Part shown: positions 34,023 to 42,131 of the stretch, one piece after another
How the letters are laid out: every line of letters begins with the position of its first letter
Numbering within the stretch: the stretch's first letter is position 1
Origin: Litorivita sp050633545
Lineage (GTDB): Bacteria > Pseudomonadota > Alphaproteobacteria > Rhodobacterales > Rhodobacteraceae
Assembly: GCA_050633545.1 (NCBI GenBank)
Contig: JBOEGS010000007.1
Span: 1-64,000 of the forward strand
Length of the DNA: 64,000 bases
Direction of reading: 5' to 3'
The notes under the pieces: generated by a model
Seen by the model: the letters and a program-made list of their open reading frames with translations, nothing else
The model's database searches: none
Told to the model about the DNA's origin: nothing
Program-made: the position numbers and the translations under genes

Positions 34023-35167
34023 CTGGCGGCCTCGGCCAAAAGGTTGCGCGCCACGATCACCCGCATAATCTCATTGGTGCCTTCCAAAATCTCATGCACC
34101 CGCAAATCGCGCACCAGCTTTTCAATGCCGTAATCGGCCAGATAGCCATAGCCGCCATGCAGTTGCAGACATTGGTTGACGATGCGCGATCCGGCCTCGG
34201 TGACGAATTTTTTCGCCATGGCGCAGAATTTCGTCGCATCGGGCGCGCCTTGGTCGAGCTTCCACGCCGCTTGGCGCAAGAAACTGCGCGCGGCCTGCAA
34301 TTCGATCTCCATATCGGCAAGGCGGAATTGCAGCGCTTGAAACTGGTCGATGGATTGGCCAAAGGCGTGGCGCTCGGACATATATTGCAAGGTCTGATTG
34401 AGCGCGACCTGCGCCCCGCCGAGCGAACAGGCGGAAATGTTCAATCTCCCGCCGTCAAGGCCCTTCATCGCATATGTGAAACCTTTACCTTCTTCACCGA
34501 TCAGATTTTCCGCTGAAATGTTGCAATTGTCAAATTGCACTTGGCGCGTTGGTTGGCTTTGCCAGCCCATTTTCTGCTCCAGCCCGCCAAAGGAAAGCCC
34601 CGCCGTGCCGTCTTCGACATAGAGCGAGGAGACGCCTTTGGCCCCGTCCTCGCCGGTGCGCGCCATCACCACATAGGCGTCCGAATATCCGCCCCCCGAG
34701 ATAAAGGCCTTGGTCCCGTTCAGCGTATAGCCCGCGTTGCTGCGCGCCGCGCGGGTTTTGAGCGCCGCCGCATCCGAGCCGGACCCGGGTTCGGTCAGGC
34801 AATAGGAGAGCACGGTTTGCATGCTCAAAACCTTTGGCATGACGCGTGCGCGCATCTCGTCGCTGGCGAAGCTGTCGATCATTTTGGCGCACATGTTATG
34901 GATCGACAAAAACGCCGCAACAGAGGGGCAAGCCATTGAAAGCGCTTCGAAAACCAATGTCGCATCAAGCCGCGTCAACCCCGATCCGCCATTGTCCTCG
35001 CTCACATATAGCCCGCCAAACCCCAGCGCCGCGATCTCGGGCCAGAGCGCTTTGGGGATCGTGCCCTCGGCCTCCCATTGGCGCGCGTTCGGCGCGATGC
35101 GCTCTTGGCCGAACTCATAGGCCATGTCGAAAATGGCGGTTTGCTCTTCTGTCAGTGCGAAATCCAT
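34019..35167 (-). CDS. Acyl-CoA dehydrogenase, probably isobutyryl-CoA dehydrogenase
   Basis: FAD enzyme that oxidises acyl-CoA at the alpha-beta bond and passes electrons to ETF. The 382-residue protein has the family signatures LTEPGSGSDAAALKTRA, a flavin-binding SGGGYSDAYVVMARTG region, QLHGGYGYLADY and the C-terminal EILEGTNEIMRVIVAR. The isobutyryl-CoA assignment rests on cotranslation with the 3-hydroxyisobutyryl-CoA hydrolase and MmsB. The ATG at 35167 has GGGAGGAG ten bases before; the longer frame upstream lacks one. Confidence 0.9.
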   Translation of the reverse strand: MDFALTEEQTAIFDMAYEFGQERIAPNARQWEAEGTIPKALWPEIAALGFGGLYVSEDNGGSGLTRLDATLVFEALSMACPSVAAFLSIHNMCAKMIDSFASDEMRARVMPKVLSMQTVLSYCLTEPGSGSDAAALKTRAARSNAGYTLNGTKAFISGGGYSDAYVVMARTGEDGAKGVSSLYVEDGTAGLSFGGLEQKMGWQSQPTRQVQFDNCNISAENLIGEEGKGFTYAMKGLDGGRLNISACSLGGAQVALNQTLQYMSERHAFGQSIDQFQALQFRLADMEIELQAARSFLRQAAWKLDQGAPDATKFCAMAKKFVTEAGSRIVNQCLQLHGGYGYLADYGIEKLVRDLRVHEILEGTNEIMRVIVARNLLAEAAR

Positions 35168-35239
35168 TGTTGCTCCTCCCGCTGGCCCTGCGCCGCGCGC
35201 GGCAAAGGGCCGGTCCCTTGAATTGAACGCCTGTTTAAT

Positions 35240-35259
35240 TGTCAACTGTTACAGCAGTT
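35240..35259 (-). promoter_or_regulatory. -35 box and inverted repeat upstream of the acyl-CoA dehydrogenase
   Basis: On the minus strand a consensus TTGACA lies at 35245-35240. It abuts AACTG (35244-35248)-TTACAG-CAGTT (35255-35259), a perfect 5-bp inverted repeat. No good -10 box is seen, so this may be an activator-dependent promoter. Confidence 0.4.
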
Positions 35260-35287
35260 TTGCAAGGTAAAACGGCGTCTGCGGCCC

Positions 35288-36421
35288 CTATAGCCCCTCG
35301 TGAAATTCCGCCATCAAATGGCGCACCACGGCGCCAAGCGCCTCTTTGTCGTTTTGACCCTTGCTGCGGGCCTCGGCATAGACCGCGCGCTGGCGCTGCG
35401 CCGAATTTCCGCCGCTCACGATATGGCGCAGGTTCTCAATTTCCTGAATACTATCAAAGGCTTCGGCGTCCTCGCGGGTCAGCGCGATCAGCTCTTCGAG
35501 AAGCCGCGCGAAGGGCACGATTTCGCGCCGCCCGAAATCGATCAACCCCTCGGATGTGCCATACCTCTGCGCGCGCCAACGGTTTTCGGCGACGAGAAAC
35601 TGGTCGTAGAGCCGCCAGCGTTGGTTTTTCACCGCCAGCCGCCACAGCATCCGGCACAGCGCTTGGGTCAGCGCCGCAAGCCCGAGCGCATCCTCGATGC
35701 GCGGGCTGACATCGCAAATGCGCGATTCAATGGTGGCAAATTTCGACGAGGGCCGCAGATCCCACCAGATTTTGCTGGCATCCTCGATCACCCCCAGATC
35801 GGTCAAAAGCGCCACCCTGCGCTCGAACTCGGCAAAGCTGTCCATTTGCGGCGGCAATCCGGTGCGCGGCAGGTTGTCAAAGACTGAAAGCCGGTAACAT
35901 GACAGCCCCGTATCGCTGCCTTGCCAGAACGGCGAGGAACACGACAGCGCCAGAAGATGCGGCAAGAAGTATCTGAGTTGATTGGCCAAATCGACGCGGC
36001 GGTCGGGATCGTCAATGCCCACATGCACATGCATGCCGCAAATCAACATCCGGCTGACCACTCCGGCCAGATCGTCTTGCAAATGGTTATAGCGGTCCTT
36101 GTCGGTGTGTTCTTGGTCGCGCCAATCGGAAAACGGATGGCAAGAGGCGGCAATCGGGGCGAGATTGAACTCTGCCGCGATGCGGGCGACGGTGCTGCGC
36201 AACCGGCGCAAATCCTCGCGCGCCTCGCCCACGCCCGCACAGACGCGGGTGCCGATCTCGATCTGGCAATTGAGAAATTCGGGGCTGACCTGATCTCCAA
36301 GCGCGGCGCGGCAGCGTTCCATCAAGGCCTGCGGGGCAGGGGCCAATTCGAGGCTGTCGCGGTCCACGAGAAGATATTCCTCCTCGATGCCGATGGTGAA
36401 CGCGGGCGCGGTTTGCGGCAT
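35288..36421 (-). CDS. YbdK-type carboxylate-amine ligase (GCS2 family)
   Basis: A 377-residue ATP-dependent ligase of the glutamate-cysteine ligase type 2 family. It starts FTIGIEEEYLLVD, where the Glu cluster binds metal-ATP, and has EIGTRVC, ICGMHVHVGIDD and NRWRAQRYG. Members have weak glutamate-cysteine ligase activity in E. coli and their true substrates are often unknown; a dedicated GshA usually lies elsewhere. AGGAG precedes the ATG at 36421, within four bases of the stop of the upstream unknown gene, so the two are coupled. It interrupts the valine-degradation genes. Confidence 0.85.
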   Translation of the reverse strand: MPQTAPAFTIGIEEEYLLVDRDSLELAPAPQALMERCRAALGDQVSPEFLNCQIEIGTRVCAGVGEAREDLRRLRSTVARIAAEFNLAPIAASCHPFSDWRDQEHTDKDRYNHLQDDLAGVVSRMLICGMHVHVGIDDPDRRVDLANQLRYFLPHLLALSCSSPFWQGSDTGLSCYRLSVFDNLPRTGLPPQMDSFAEFERRVALLTDLGVIEDASKIWWDLRPSSKFATIESRICDVSPRIEDALGLAALTQALCRMLWRLAVKNQRWRLYDQFLVAENRWRAQRYGTSEGLIDFGRREIVPFARLLEELIALTREDAEAFDSIQEIENLRHIVSGGNSAQRQRAVYAEARSKGQNDKEALGAVVRHLMAEFHEGL

Positions 36422-36424
36422 GGA

Positions 36425-36895
36425 TTACTCCTGTGGCTTGCACCGCATATCTTGGGCCGGCGCCGCGCCGCCGTCAAATCCGGTCAGCGCAAAGACATCG
36501 GCCAAGGGCGCCTCCACCTCGACAAAGCGCAGCGCCGGAACGCTTTGGGAGAAGACTTTGGTCTCGACGGTGGTGAATTCCTCGGCCAGCGATTGATAGG
36601 TGCGCACCACGGGGCGCAGCGCCGCATCGGGCACATAAAAAGCGCACAGCGTGTCAGAGCGCAAATAGCGGCTGGCCTGTTTGAGCTGCATCACCAATTG
36701 CATCAGCGCGGCGAAATCGGCGTTCACCGCCGTGGCCTGCGAGAGGTCGAAAAAATGCCTCTGGTCGGGATGGGCCTTGGGGTCGACGTAAAACTTCGTC
36801 ATCAGGTTGAAGCAATCGGTCATCTCTACCGCGCCGGTCAAATAGAAATAGGCGAGGTTATGGGATTTCAGAATGCTGTAGTCACCGGTCATCAT
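36425..36895 (-). CDS. Conserved-looking protein of unknown function
   Basis: A 156-residue soluble protein, predicted alpha/beta, with KSHNLAYFYLTGAVEMTDCFNLM at the start, DLSQATAVNADFAALMQL in the middle and RTYQSLAEEFTTVETKVFS later. The alternation of a strand, a D-containing loop and helices recalls STAS/SpoIIAA-like domains, but I do not assign it. Coding is supported by its ribosome site, codon use like its neighbours and tight coupling to the carboxylate-amine ligase three bases downstream. Start may be 36895 or 36892. Confidence 0.65.
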   Translation of the reverse strand: MMTGDYSILKSHNLAYFYLTGAVEMTDCFNLMTKFYVDPKAHPDQRHFFDLSQATAVNADFAALMQLVMQLKQASRYLRSDTLCAFYVPDAALRPVVRTYQSLAEEFTTVETKVFSQSVPALRFVEVEAPLADVFALTGFDGGAAPAQDMRCKPQE

Positions 36896-37043
36896 AAGCC
36901 TGCTGTCGTTGTTCGAAATTGCACAATCGCGCGAGGTTTGCGCCGGAATCTTAGCTCAGGTTAGCTCGGGGCCGCAGGGACGCAAGAGGCGTCACAAAGC
37001 CCGATCGTATGCTAAGGCAACTTTGCTCTGGGCAGGCAAAGCC

Positions 37044-37069
37044 GTCCGGGCGGATGAACCCGCCCGGAC
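37044..37069 (-). terminator. Hairpin after mmsA
   Basis: GTCCGGGCGG (37044-37053), loop ATGAAC and CCGCCCGGAC (37060-37069) form a perfect 10-bp stem 21 bases after the mmsA stop codon on the minus strand. There is no clear T run. The rest of 36896-37090 holds nothing recognisable. Confidence 0.55.
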
Positions 37070-37090
37070 ATTGTGCAAGATCGGCGCGGA

Positions 37091-38590
37091 TCAGTCCATC
37101 GCTTTAAAGTTAAACTCCCCGCCTTCCTTGATCCCCGAGAACCAGCGCGCCGTGACGGTTTTGGTCTTGGTGTAAAAGCGGAAGGCGTCGGGACCGTATT
37201 GGTTCAAATCGCCAAAGGCCGATTTTTTCCACCCGCCAAAGGAGAAATAGGACAAAGGCACGGGGATCGGGAAGTTGATGCCCACCATACCGACATTGAC
37301 GCGGCTGGCGAAATCGCGCGCCACATCGCCATCGGCGGTATAGATGGCGGTGCCGTTGCCATATTCATTGTCCATGGTCAGCTTGAGCGCTTCTTCATAG
37401 GACTGCGCGCGCACCTGCGTCAGGACGGGGCCGAAGATTTCCTCTTTATAGATATCCATGTCCTTGGTGGCATTGTCGAACAATGTCGGGCCGACGAAAT
37501 AGCCGCCCTCGTAGCCTTGCAATGTCATGCCGCGCCCGTCGCGCACCAAGGTCGCGCCCTGATCGACGCCCGATTGGATCAACCCTTCGATCCGCTCTTT
37601 CGAGGCCTTTGTGATCACGGGGCCGAAATCCACGTCCTCGCCCGCCGTATAGGGGCCGACCTTGAGCTTCTCGATCCGCGGGATCAGCCGTTCGATCAAG
37701 GCATCGGCGGTTTTCTCGCCCACCGGCACCGCCACGGAAATCGCCATGCAACGCTCGCCCGCCGCGCCGAAACCGGCGCCGACAAGCGCATCGGCGGCCT
37801 TGTCCATATCGGCGTCGGGCATGATGATCATGTGGTTTTTCGCGCCGCCGAAACATTGCGCCCGCTTGCCGTTGGTCGCTGCGCGGCCATAAATATATTG
37901 CGCAATCGGTGTCGAGCCGACAAAGCCCACCGCTTGGATCGTGTCATTGTCGAGGATCGCATCGACCACCTCTTTGTCGCCATTGACCACCTGCAAAACG
38001 CCCTCGGGCAGGCCCGCTTCGGTCAGAAGTTCGGCCAGCATCAAAGAGGTCGAAGGGCAGCGCTCGGAAGGTTTGAGGATCATCGCATTGCCGCACGACA
38101 GGGCAGGGGCCATTTTCCACAAGGGGATCATCGCAGGGAAGTTGAAGGGCGTGATCCCCGCCACAACGCCCAAAGGCTGACGCATGGAATAAAGGTCGAT
38201 CCCCGGTCCGCCATTGTCGATAAATTCGCCCTTGAGATGCGAGGGCGCGCCCATGCAGACCTCGACCACCTCAAGCCCGCGCTGCACATCGCCGCGCGCA
38301 TCGGGCAGGGTCTTGCCATGCTCGCGGCTGACCAGTTCGGCCAGCTTGTCCATGTTTTCATTGATCAAAGCGCCGAATTTCATCATCACCCGCGCGCGGC
38401 GCTGCGGGTTGGTGGCGGCCCAAGCGATCTGCGCTTCGGCGGCTTTGGCGATGATCGCATCGGTTTCGGCCTTGGTCGCCAGCGGCACTTTGGCCTGCAC
38501 CTCGCCGGTGGTGGGGTTCATCACATCGGTAAAACGCCCCGAGGTGCCTTTGACATGTTGGCCGTTCACATAATGGGTCAGTTCTTGCAT
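37091..38590 (-). CDS. mmsA: CoA-acylating methylmalonate-semialdehyde dehydrogenase
   Basis: Converts methylmalonate semialdehyde (valine pathway) to propionyl-CoA, or malonate semialdehyde to acetyl-CoA. The 499-residue aldehyde dehydrogenase has the catalytic Cys in AAGERCMAIS, the MmsA-specific form of the active site, FVGSTPIAQYIYGRA in the NAD region and NFPIPVPLSYFSFGGWKKS near the end. The ATG at 38590 follows GAGGAG; the 14-codon longer frame has no ribosome site. It is transcribed toward the other valine genes and is divergent from a LysR regulator. Confidence 0.96.
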   Translation of the reverse strand: MQELTHYVNGQHVKGTSGRFTDVMNPTTGEVQAKVPLATKAETDAIIAKAAEAQIAWAATNPQRRARVMMKFGALINENMDKLAELVSREHGKTLPDARGDVQRGLEVVEVCMGAPSHLKGEFIDNGGPGIDLYSMRQPLGVVAGITPFNFPAMIPLWKMAPALSCGNAMILKPSERCPSTSLMLAELLTEAGLPEGVLQVVNGDKEVVDAILDNDTIQAVGFVGSTPIAQYIYGRAATNGKRAQCFGGAKNHMIIMPDADMDKAADALVGAGFGAAGERCMAISVAVPVGEKTADALIERLIPRIEKLKVGPYTAGEDVDFGPVITKASKERIEGLIQSGVDQGATLVRDGRGMTLQGYEGGYFVGPTLFDNATKDMDIYKEEIFGPVLTQVRAQSYEEALKLTMDNEYGNGTAIYTADGDVARDFASRVNVGMVGINFPIPVPLSYFSFGGWKKSAFGDLNQYGPDAFRFYTKTKTVTARWFSGIKEGGEFNFKAMD

Positions 38591-38667
38591 GGAATTCTCC
38601 TCAAAGCTGTTGCGCGCAGGGTAGGCTTGCAATTTTCAACCGAACAGAGGAAATATTCCAAAAGGGT

Positions 38668-38683
38668 TTTGCATTTATGCAAA
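38668..38683. promoter_or_regulatory. Palindrome between mmsA and its divergent LysR gene
   Basis: TTTGCAT-TT-ATGCAAA is a perfect 7-bp inverted repeat in the 147-bp divergent spacer, 78 bases before mmsA and 55 before the LysR gene. Its size and position fit a LysR-type binding site. Confidence 0.55.
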
Positions 38684-38692
38684 TCCAATCAC

Positions 38693-38718
38693 CGCAACAC
38701 CAACCCGCAACACCAACC
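38693..38718. repeat. 13-bp tandem duplication before the LysR gene
   Basis: CGCAACACCAACC occurs twice in a row (38693-38705, 38706-38718) and a third partial copy (CGCAA) follows, immediately upstream of the LysR start codon in place of a ribosome site. Confidence 0.9.
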
Positions 38719-38737
38719 CGCAAAGGCCCGCCGTTTG

Positions 38738-39640
38738 ATGGAACCACATTGGGACGATATGCGCGTCTTTCTCGCCGCCGCCCGCGCCGAAAGCCTCTCT
38801 GGCGCGGGGCGTTTGCTGCGCTGTGATGCGGCGACGGTGGGGCGGCGCATTGCCCGCCTCGAAGAGACCATGGGCGCGGCGCTTTTCGCCAAATCGCCGC
38901 AAGGCTATGCGCTCACCGATACGGGCCAGCGTTTGATGGAACATGCCGAGCGCGCCGAACAGGCGATGACCGCAGGGATCGAGGCCGTCGCGGGGCAATC
39001 GGGCGGCTTGTCGGGGCAAATCCGCATCGGCGCGCCCGACGGGGCGGCGAATTTTCTGCTGCCGCAGGTCTGCGCCGCGATCACCGCGCAAAACCCCGAT
39101 CTGGAGGTGCAGATCGTCGCCCTGCCGCGGGTGTTCAACCTGTCCAAACGCGAGGCCGATATGGCCATCGGCGTCAGCCCCCCGACCGCCGGACGGCTTA
39201 GCGTGCAGAAAATTTCGGACTATAAATTGCACCTCGCCGCCAGCGACGATTACCTCGCCGCCCATCCGCCGATCCGCAAGATGGCGGATTTGAGCGGCCA
39301 TAAGATGATCGGCTATATCCCCGATCTGATCTTTGACAAGGAGCTTGATTACCTGAGCGAAATCGGGGTCGGCGGCGTCACCCTCGCCTCCAATTCGGTT
39401 TCGGTGCAATTCCATTGGGTGCGTATGGGCGGCGGCATCGGCGTGGTGCATGATTTCGCGCTGCCAGCGGGGCAGGGGCTGCGCCGCATCCTGACCGGGG
39501 ACATCTCGCTCACCCGCGCCTTCTATTTGATCCGCCACGCCGATGACCGCCGGTTGGAGCGGCTCAACCGTTTTGCCGCCGCGCTCACCGAGGGGCTGCG
39601 CCGCGAGATCGCGCGGCTCGAAGCCATGGCAACAGGTTAA
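38738..39640 (+). CDS. LysR-type transcriptional regulator divergent from mmsA
   Basis: A 300-residue LysR protein: winged helix-turn-helix at about 5-65 (MRVFLAAARAESLSGAGRLL, then TVGRRIARLEETMGAALF) and a periplasmic-binding-protein-like effector domain from about 90. The ATG at 38738 gives the family N terminus; the very long open frame upstream is antisense to mmsA. Divergence from mmsA with a perfect palindrome between them suggests that it controls mmsA in response to a valine or inositol/propionate-type intermediate; the effector is unknown. Confidence 0.9.
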   Translation: MEPHWDDMRVFLAAARAESLSGAGRLLRCDAATVGRRIARLEETMGAALFAKSPQGYALTDTGQRLMEHAERAEQAMTAGIEAVAGQSGGLSGQIRIGAPDGAANFLLPQVCAAITAQNPDLEVQIVALPRVFNLSKREADMAIGVSPPTAGRLSVQKISDYKLHLAASDDYLAAHPPIRKMADLSGHKMIGYIPDLIFDKELDYLSEIGVGGVTLASNSVSVQFHWVRMGGGIGVVHDFALPAGQGLRRILTGDISLTRAFYLIRHADDRRLERLNRFAAALTEGLRREIARLEAMATG

Positions 39641-39757
39641 CCCGCATTAACCATACACAGGCGATTTTCCCCCTTAAAACAATGCGCAACCAAGGGCGCA
39701 CTTGACACAGAGCCACAGGCGCAGGAGGCTGAAGAGGCTAGGCAAGGGAGGAACAAC

Positions 39758-40192
39758 ATGCTGGTGCATCAAATTCTCAAGTCCAAAGGCGACGACGGTG
39801 TGGTGACGGTAACGCCAAGCACCCCGATTTCCGAAGTTGCGCAAATCCTCGCTGAAAGGCGCATCGGCGGCGTGGTCGTCTCCAAGGATGGCACCACCGC
39901 CGAGGGCATCCTCTCCGAACGCGATATCGTGCGCAGCCTCGCGTTGCGCGGCGCGGTCTGTTTGACCGAAAAAGCCTCCGACATGATGACGCGCGGCCCT
40001 GTGACCTGTCGGCGCGACGAGACCTCCGATGACGTGTTGCAGCGCATGACCACGGGGCGGTTTCGCCATATGCCCGTGGTCGAGGACGGGCAATTGGTCG
40101 GCATCGTCACCATCGGCGATGTGGTCAAGGCGCGGTTGCAAGAATTGGCGATGGAGAAAAACGCCCTCGAAGGGATGATCATGGGGCACTAG
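39758..40192 (+). CDS. CBS-domain pair protein
   Basis: A 144-residue protein made of two CBS motifs (about 8-60 and 74-130): VVTVTPSTPISEVAQILAERRIGGVVV with LSERDIVRSLA, then MTRGPVTCRRDETSDDVLQRM with IVTIGDVVKARLQEL. Such modules bind adenosine nucleotides or SAM and regulate partners or serve as energy sensors. No partner domain is fused. A consensus TTGACA (39702-39707) lies upstream without a good -10 box, and TTAA-N6-TTAACCAT occurs at 39637-39654. AAGGGAGG precedes the ATG. Confidence 0.88.
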   Translation: MLVHQILKSKGDDGVVTVTPSTPISEVAQILAERRIGGVVVSKDGTTAEGILSERDIVRSLALRGAVCLTEKASDMMTRGPVTCRRDETSDDVLQRMTTGRFRHMPVVEDGQLVGIVTIGDVVKARLQELAMEKNALEGMIMGH

Positions 40193-40283
40193 GCGCGCGC
40201 CCGCGCGGCGCAACCTGCGCGCCGGACGCTGGCAGGTCCGGCCCGCAAGCCCCGCAATCGCGCCCGCCCGCACCAACGGTTTC

Positions 40284-40377
40284 GCACCGATGCAATACCG
40301 ACGTTTTACCGACGTGATACCGACGCGCCAAACCGCCGGTTTTTACGGCCCCTCGGGCCTTCGTCGGGGCGGTAAAA
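40284..40377. repeat. 11-bp direct repeats and long hairpin upstream of coaD
   Basis: ATACCGACGTT (40295-40305), TTACCGACGTG (40306-40316) and ATACCGACGCG (40317-40327) are tandem; GCACCGATGCA (40284-40294) is a degenerate fourth. A hairpin follows: TTTTACGGCCCC (40341-40352) pairs with GGGGCGGTAAAA (40366-40377), with an inner GGCCC/GGGCC. The stretch 40193-40489 contains no gene. Confidence 0.8.
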
Positions 40378-40489
40378 TGCGGCTTCGCAGCGTCATTTCT
40401 CCGCAGCGCAGAAAAAGTTTCGAAACGCGCTTGCATTCCGCCGCGCAATAATGTTGCGTAGGGGGCACCTTTTCTATGGGAGATCCCAC

Positions 40490-40993
40490 ATGCGCATCGG
40501 CCTCTACCCCGGTACATTCGATCCGATAACCAACGGACATATCGACATTATTACGCGGGGGGCGGCCTTGGTGGATCGTCTGGTGATCGGCGTTGCGATC
40601 AACCGCGACAAAGGTCCGCTGTTTGATCTCGAAGAGCGCGTCGCCATGATCGAACCGGTGATCGCCGCCCTGTCGGAAAAGACCGGAACCGAGATCATCG
40701 CCCATCCGTTCGAGAACCTCTTGATCAATTGCGCCCATGATGTGGGGGCCAATGTGATCTTGCGCGGGCTGCGCGCTGTGGCGGATTTTGAGTATGAATT
40801 TCAAATGGTTGGCATGAATCGCGCGCTCGACAGTTCGGTCGAGACGGTGTTCTTGATGGCCGAGGCCAAACATCAGGCGATCGCCTCGAAACTGGTCAAG
40901 GAAATCGCCCGTCTGGACGGAGATGTGAGCAACTTCGTCCCCGCCGCCGTGCGCGACCGTTTGCTCGATAAATTGGGCAAGCCCAAGGCCTAG
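40490..40993 (+). CDS. coaD: Phosphopantetheine adenylyltransferase
   Basis: Converts 4'-phosphopantetheine and ATP to dephospho-CoA, the fourth step of CoA synthesis. The 167-residue nucleotidyltransferase has IGLYPGTFDPITNGH at the start (T14 and H17 of the TxGH motif), GLRAVADFEYEFQM in the middle and SSVETVFLMA. Length is typical. The ATG at 40490 follows GGGAG; the longer frame upstream is not used. A bidirectional terminator follows. Confidence 0.97.
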   Translation: MRIGLYPGTFDPITNGHIDIITRGAALVDRLVIGVAINRDKGPLFDLEERVAMIEPVIAALSEKTGTEIIAHPFENLLINCAHDVGANVILRGLRAVADFEYEFQMVGMNRALDSSVETVFLMAEAKHQAIASKLVKEIARLDGDVSNFVPAAVRDRLLDKLGKPKA

Positions 40994-41020
40994 GCCCCGC
41001 GCACCCCGCCGCATCGCATC

Positions 41021-41055
41021 AAAACGCCCGCCAGTTTTGGCGGGCGTTTTGCTTT
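41021..41055. terminator. Bidirectional intrinsic terminator after coaD
   Basis: AAAACGCCCGCCA (41021-41033), loop GTTT and TGGCGGGCGTTTT (41038-41050) form a perfect 13-bp stem, followed by GCTTTTT on the plus strand. It separates the converging coaD and hydrolase genes. Confidence 0.93.
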
Positions 41056-41060
41056 TTATA

Positions 41061-42023
41061 TCAGGTGCTTGCTTGGCTGCGCGTCTCAACACTGCGAATG
41101 AAGGCGGCGCATTTTTCGGGATAGTTTGTCGGCAACATATGACCCGCGCCTTCGATCAATTCGAGGCTGAACTGCGGATGGGCGGTGCACAGCTCGACGC
41201 CCTGCTGGTGGTGGTCCAAAATCCGGTCCTCGGTGCCAAAAAGCACCCCCACAGGCACGTCGATCGTGTCATACCGCGCCTCCATCTCGCGCAGGTCATC
41301 TTGCGCATGGACAAAGTCGCGGCTGGCATTGCGAAAGGACGAGGGGCGCAGGCCCAAAAGCCCGTTGCCCTTGACCGAATAGGTTTCGGGCACCGCATCG
41401 GGACCAAAGACCAGATCGATGGTTTCCTTTTGTTTCTTGATACTTGCGGGCACGGCGAGGGTTTCGGAGATCAGCCAGCGCAGGCTGCGGTTGCGAATGC
41501 CAAGCGCGGCAAAAGCGTCAGAGGCGCCTTGGGTGCTGCGCGTCAGCGGCGCCAGAAGCGCAAGGCCGCGCACCGACCGAGGATGCGCCAGAGCCAGCGC
41601 CAAAGCCGTGCCGCCGCCCAAGGAATGCCCGACCACCAAGGGCCGCTCCAATCCCAATTTGTTAATCACTTCTGCGGCATAGTTCGCCTGATCCGACAGG
41701 GCCGCGCCGCTGGTTTCGGGCCGCTGCGAATAGCCCATGCCTGGCCGGTCGATGGCCACCACGCGGTGATTGCGCGCCAGATCGTCAATGACGCCCATAT
41801 CGAAATGGCCCAGATTGCCGCCCAGACCGTGGATCAACAAGACCGCAGGCCCGCTGCCGCGTTCGACGTAGTGCAGCGCGCCGGTGGAAATCTGGATGGT
41901 CTTGCCGCGCGGCGGATTGGCCGCCTCGGCCTTGGCGGCGATGGTGCGGGTTTTGCCCGCCATGCGCATAAGATAAAGCGCGATCAGCGCCAAAAGCGCG
42001 AGACATATCCAGATGAAGGTCAT
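41061..42023 (-). CDS. Membrane-anchored alpha/beta hydrolase
   Basis: A 320-residue protein with one N-terminal membrane helix (about 3-20) and an alpha/beta hydrolase fold: LLIHGLGGNLGHF for the oxyanion hole, DRPGMGYS, nucleophile Ser in GHSLGGG, Asp in GTEDRILDHHQ and His in GAGHMLPTNYPE. The order is typical of epoxide hydrolase/haloperoxidase-like enzymes; the substrate is unknown. It is unrelated in detail to the hydrolase at 5981. An unusual GGTTAAC array lies directly upstream. Confidence 0.85.
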   Translation of the reverse strand: MTFIWICLALLALIALYLMRMAGKTRTIAAKAEAANPPRGKTIQISTGALHYVERGSGPAVLLIHGLGGNLGHFDMGVIDDLARNHRVVAIDRPGMGYSQRPETSGAALSDQANYAAEVINKLGLERPLVVGHSLGGGTALALALAHPRSVRGLALLAPLTRSTQGASDAFAALGIRNRSLRWLISETLAVPASIKKQKETIDLVFGPDAVPETYSVKGNGLLGLRPSSFRNASRDFVHAQDDLREMEARYDTIDVPVGVLFGTEDRILDHHQQGVELCTAHPQFSLELIEGAGHMLPTNYPEKCAAFIRSVETRSQAST

Positions 42024-42033
42024 TGCGTTTCCC

Positions 42034-42083
42034 TTGGTTTAACGTGGGTTAACTCGGGTCAGATGTGGTTAACCTTGGTTAAC
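42034..42083. repeat. Five-unit 10-bp array of GGTTAAC motifs
   Basis: Units of exactly 10 bp: TTGGTTTAAC (42034), GTGGGTTAAC (42044), TCGGGTCAGA (42054, degenerate), TGTGGTTAAC (42064) and CTTGGTTAAC (42074). One unit equals one helical turn, so the motifs face the same side of DNA. The array begins 11 bases upstream of the hydrolase start codon. Confidence 0.88.
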
Positions 42084-42131
42084 GCTAAGGGATGCGCGCG
42101 CAAAGACAATCTTGACGCCGCGTCGCTTGGC

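Noticed and set aside
37073..38737. Upstream extension of the LysR open frame by 555 codons
   Set aside because: The extension is antisense to mmsA, has no ribosome site and is not LysR-like; the ATG at 38738 gives the family start.
42034..42083. Canonical CtrA site TTAA-N7-TTAA
   Set aside because: The spacing between TTAA units is six bases, not seven, so I list it as an array of unknown function, not as a CtrA box.
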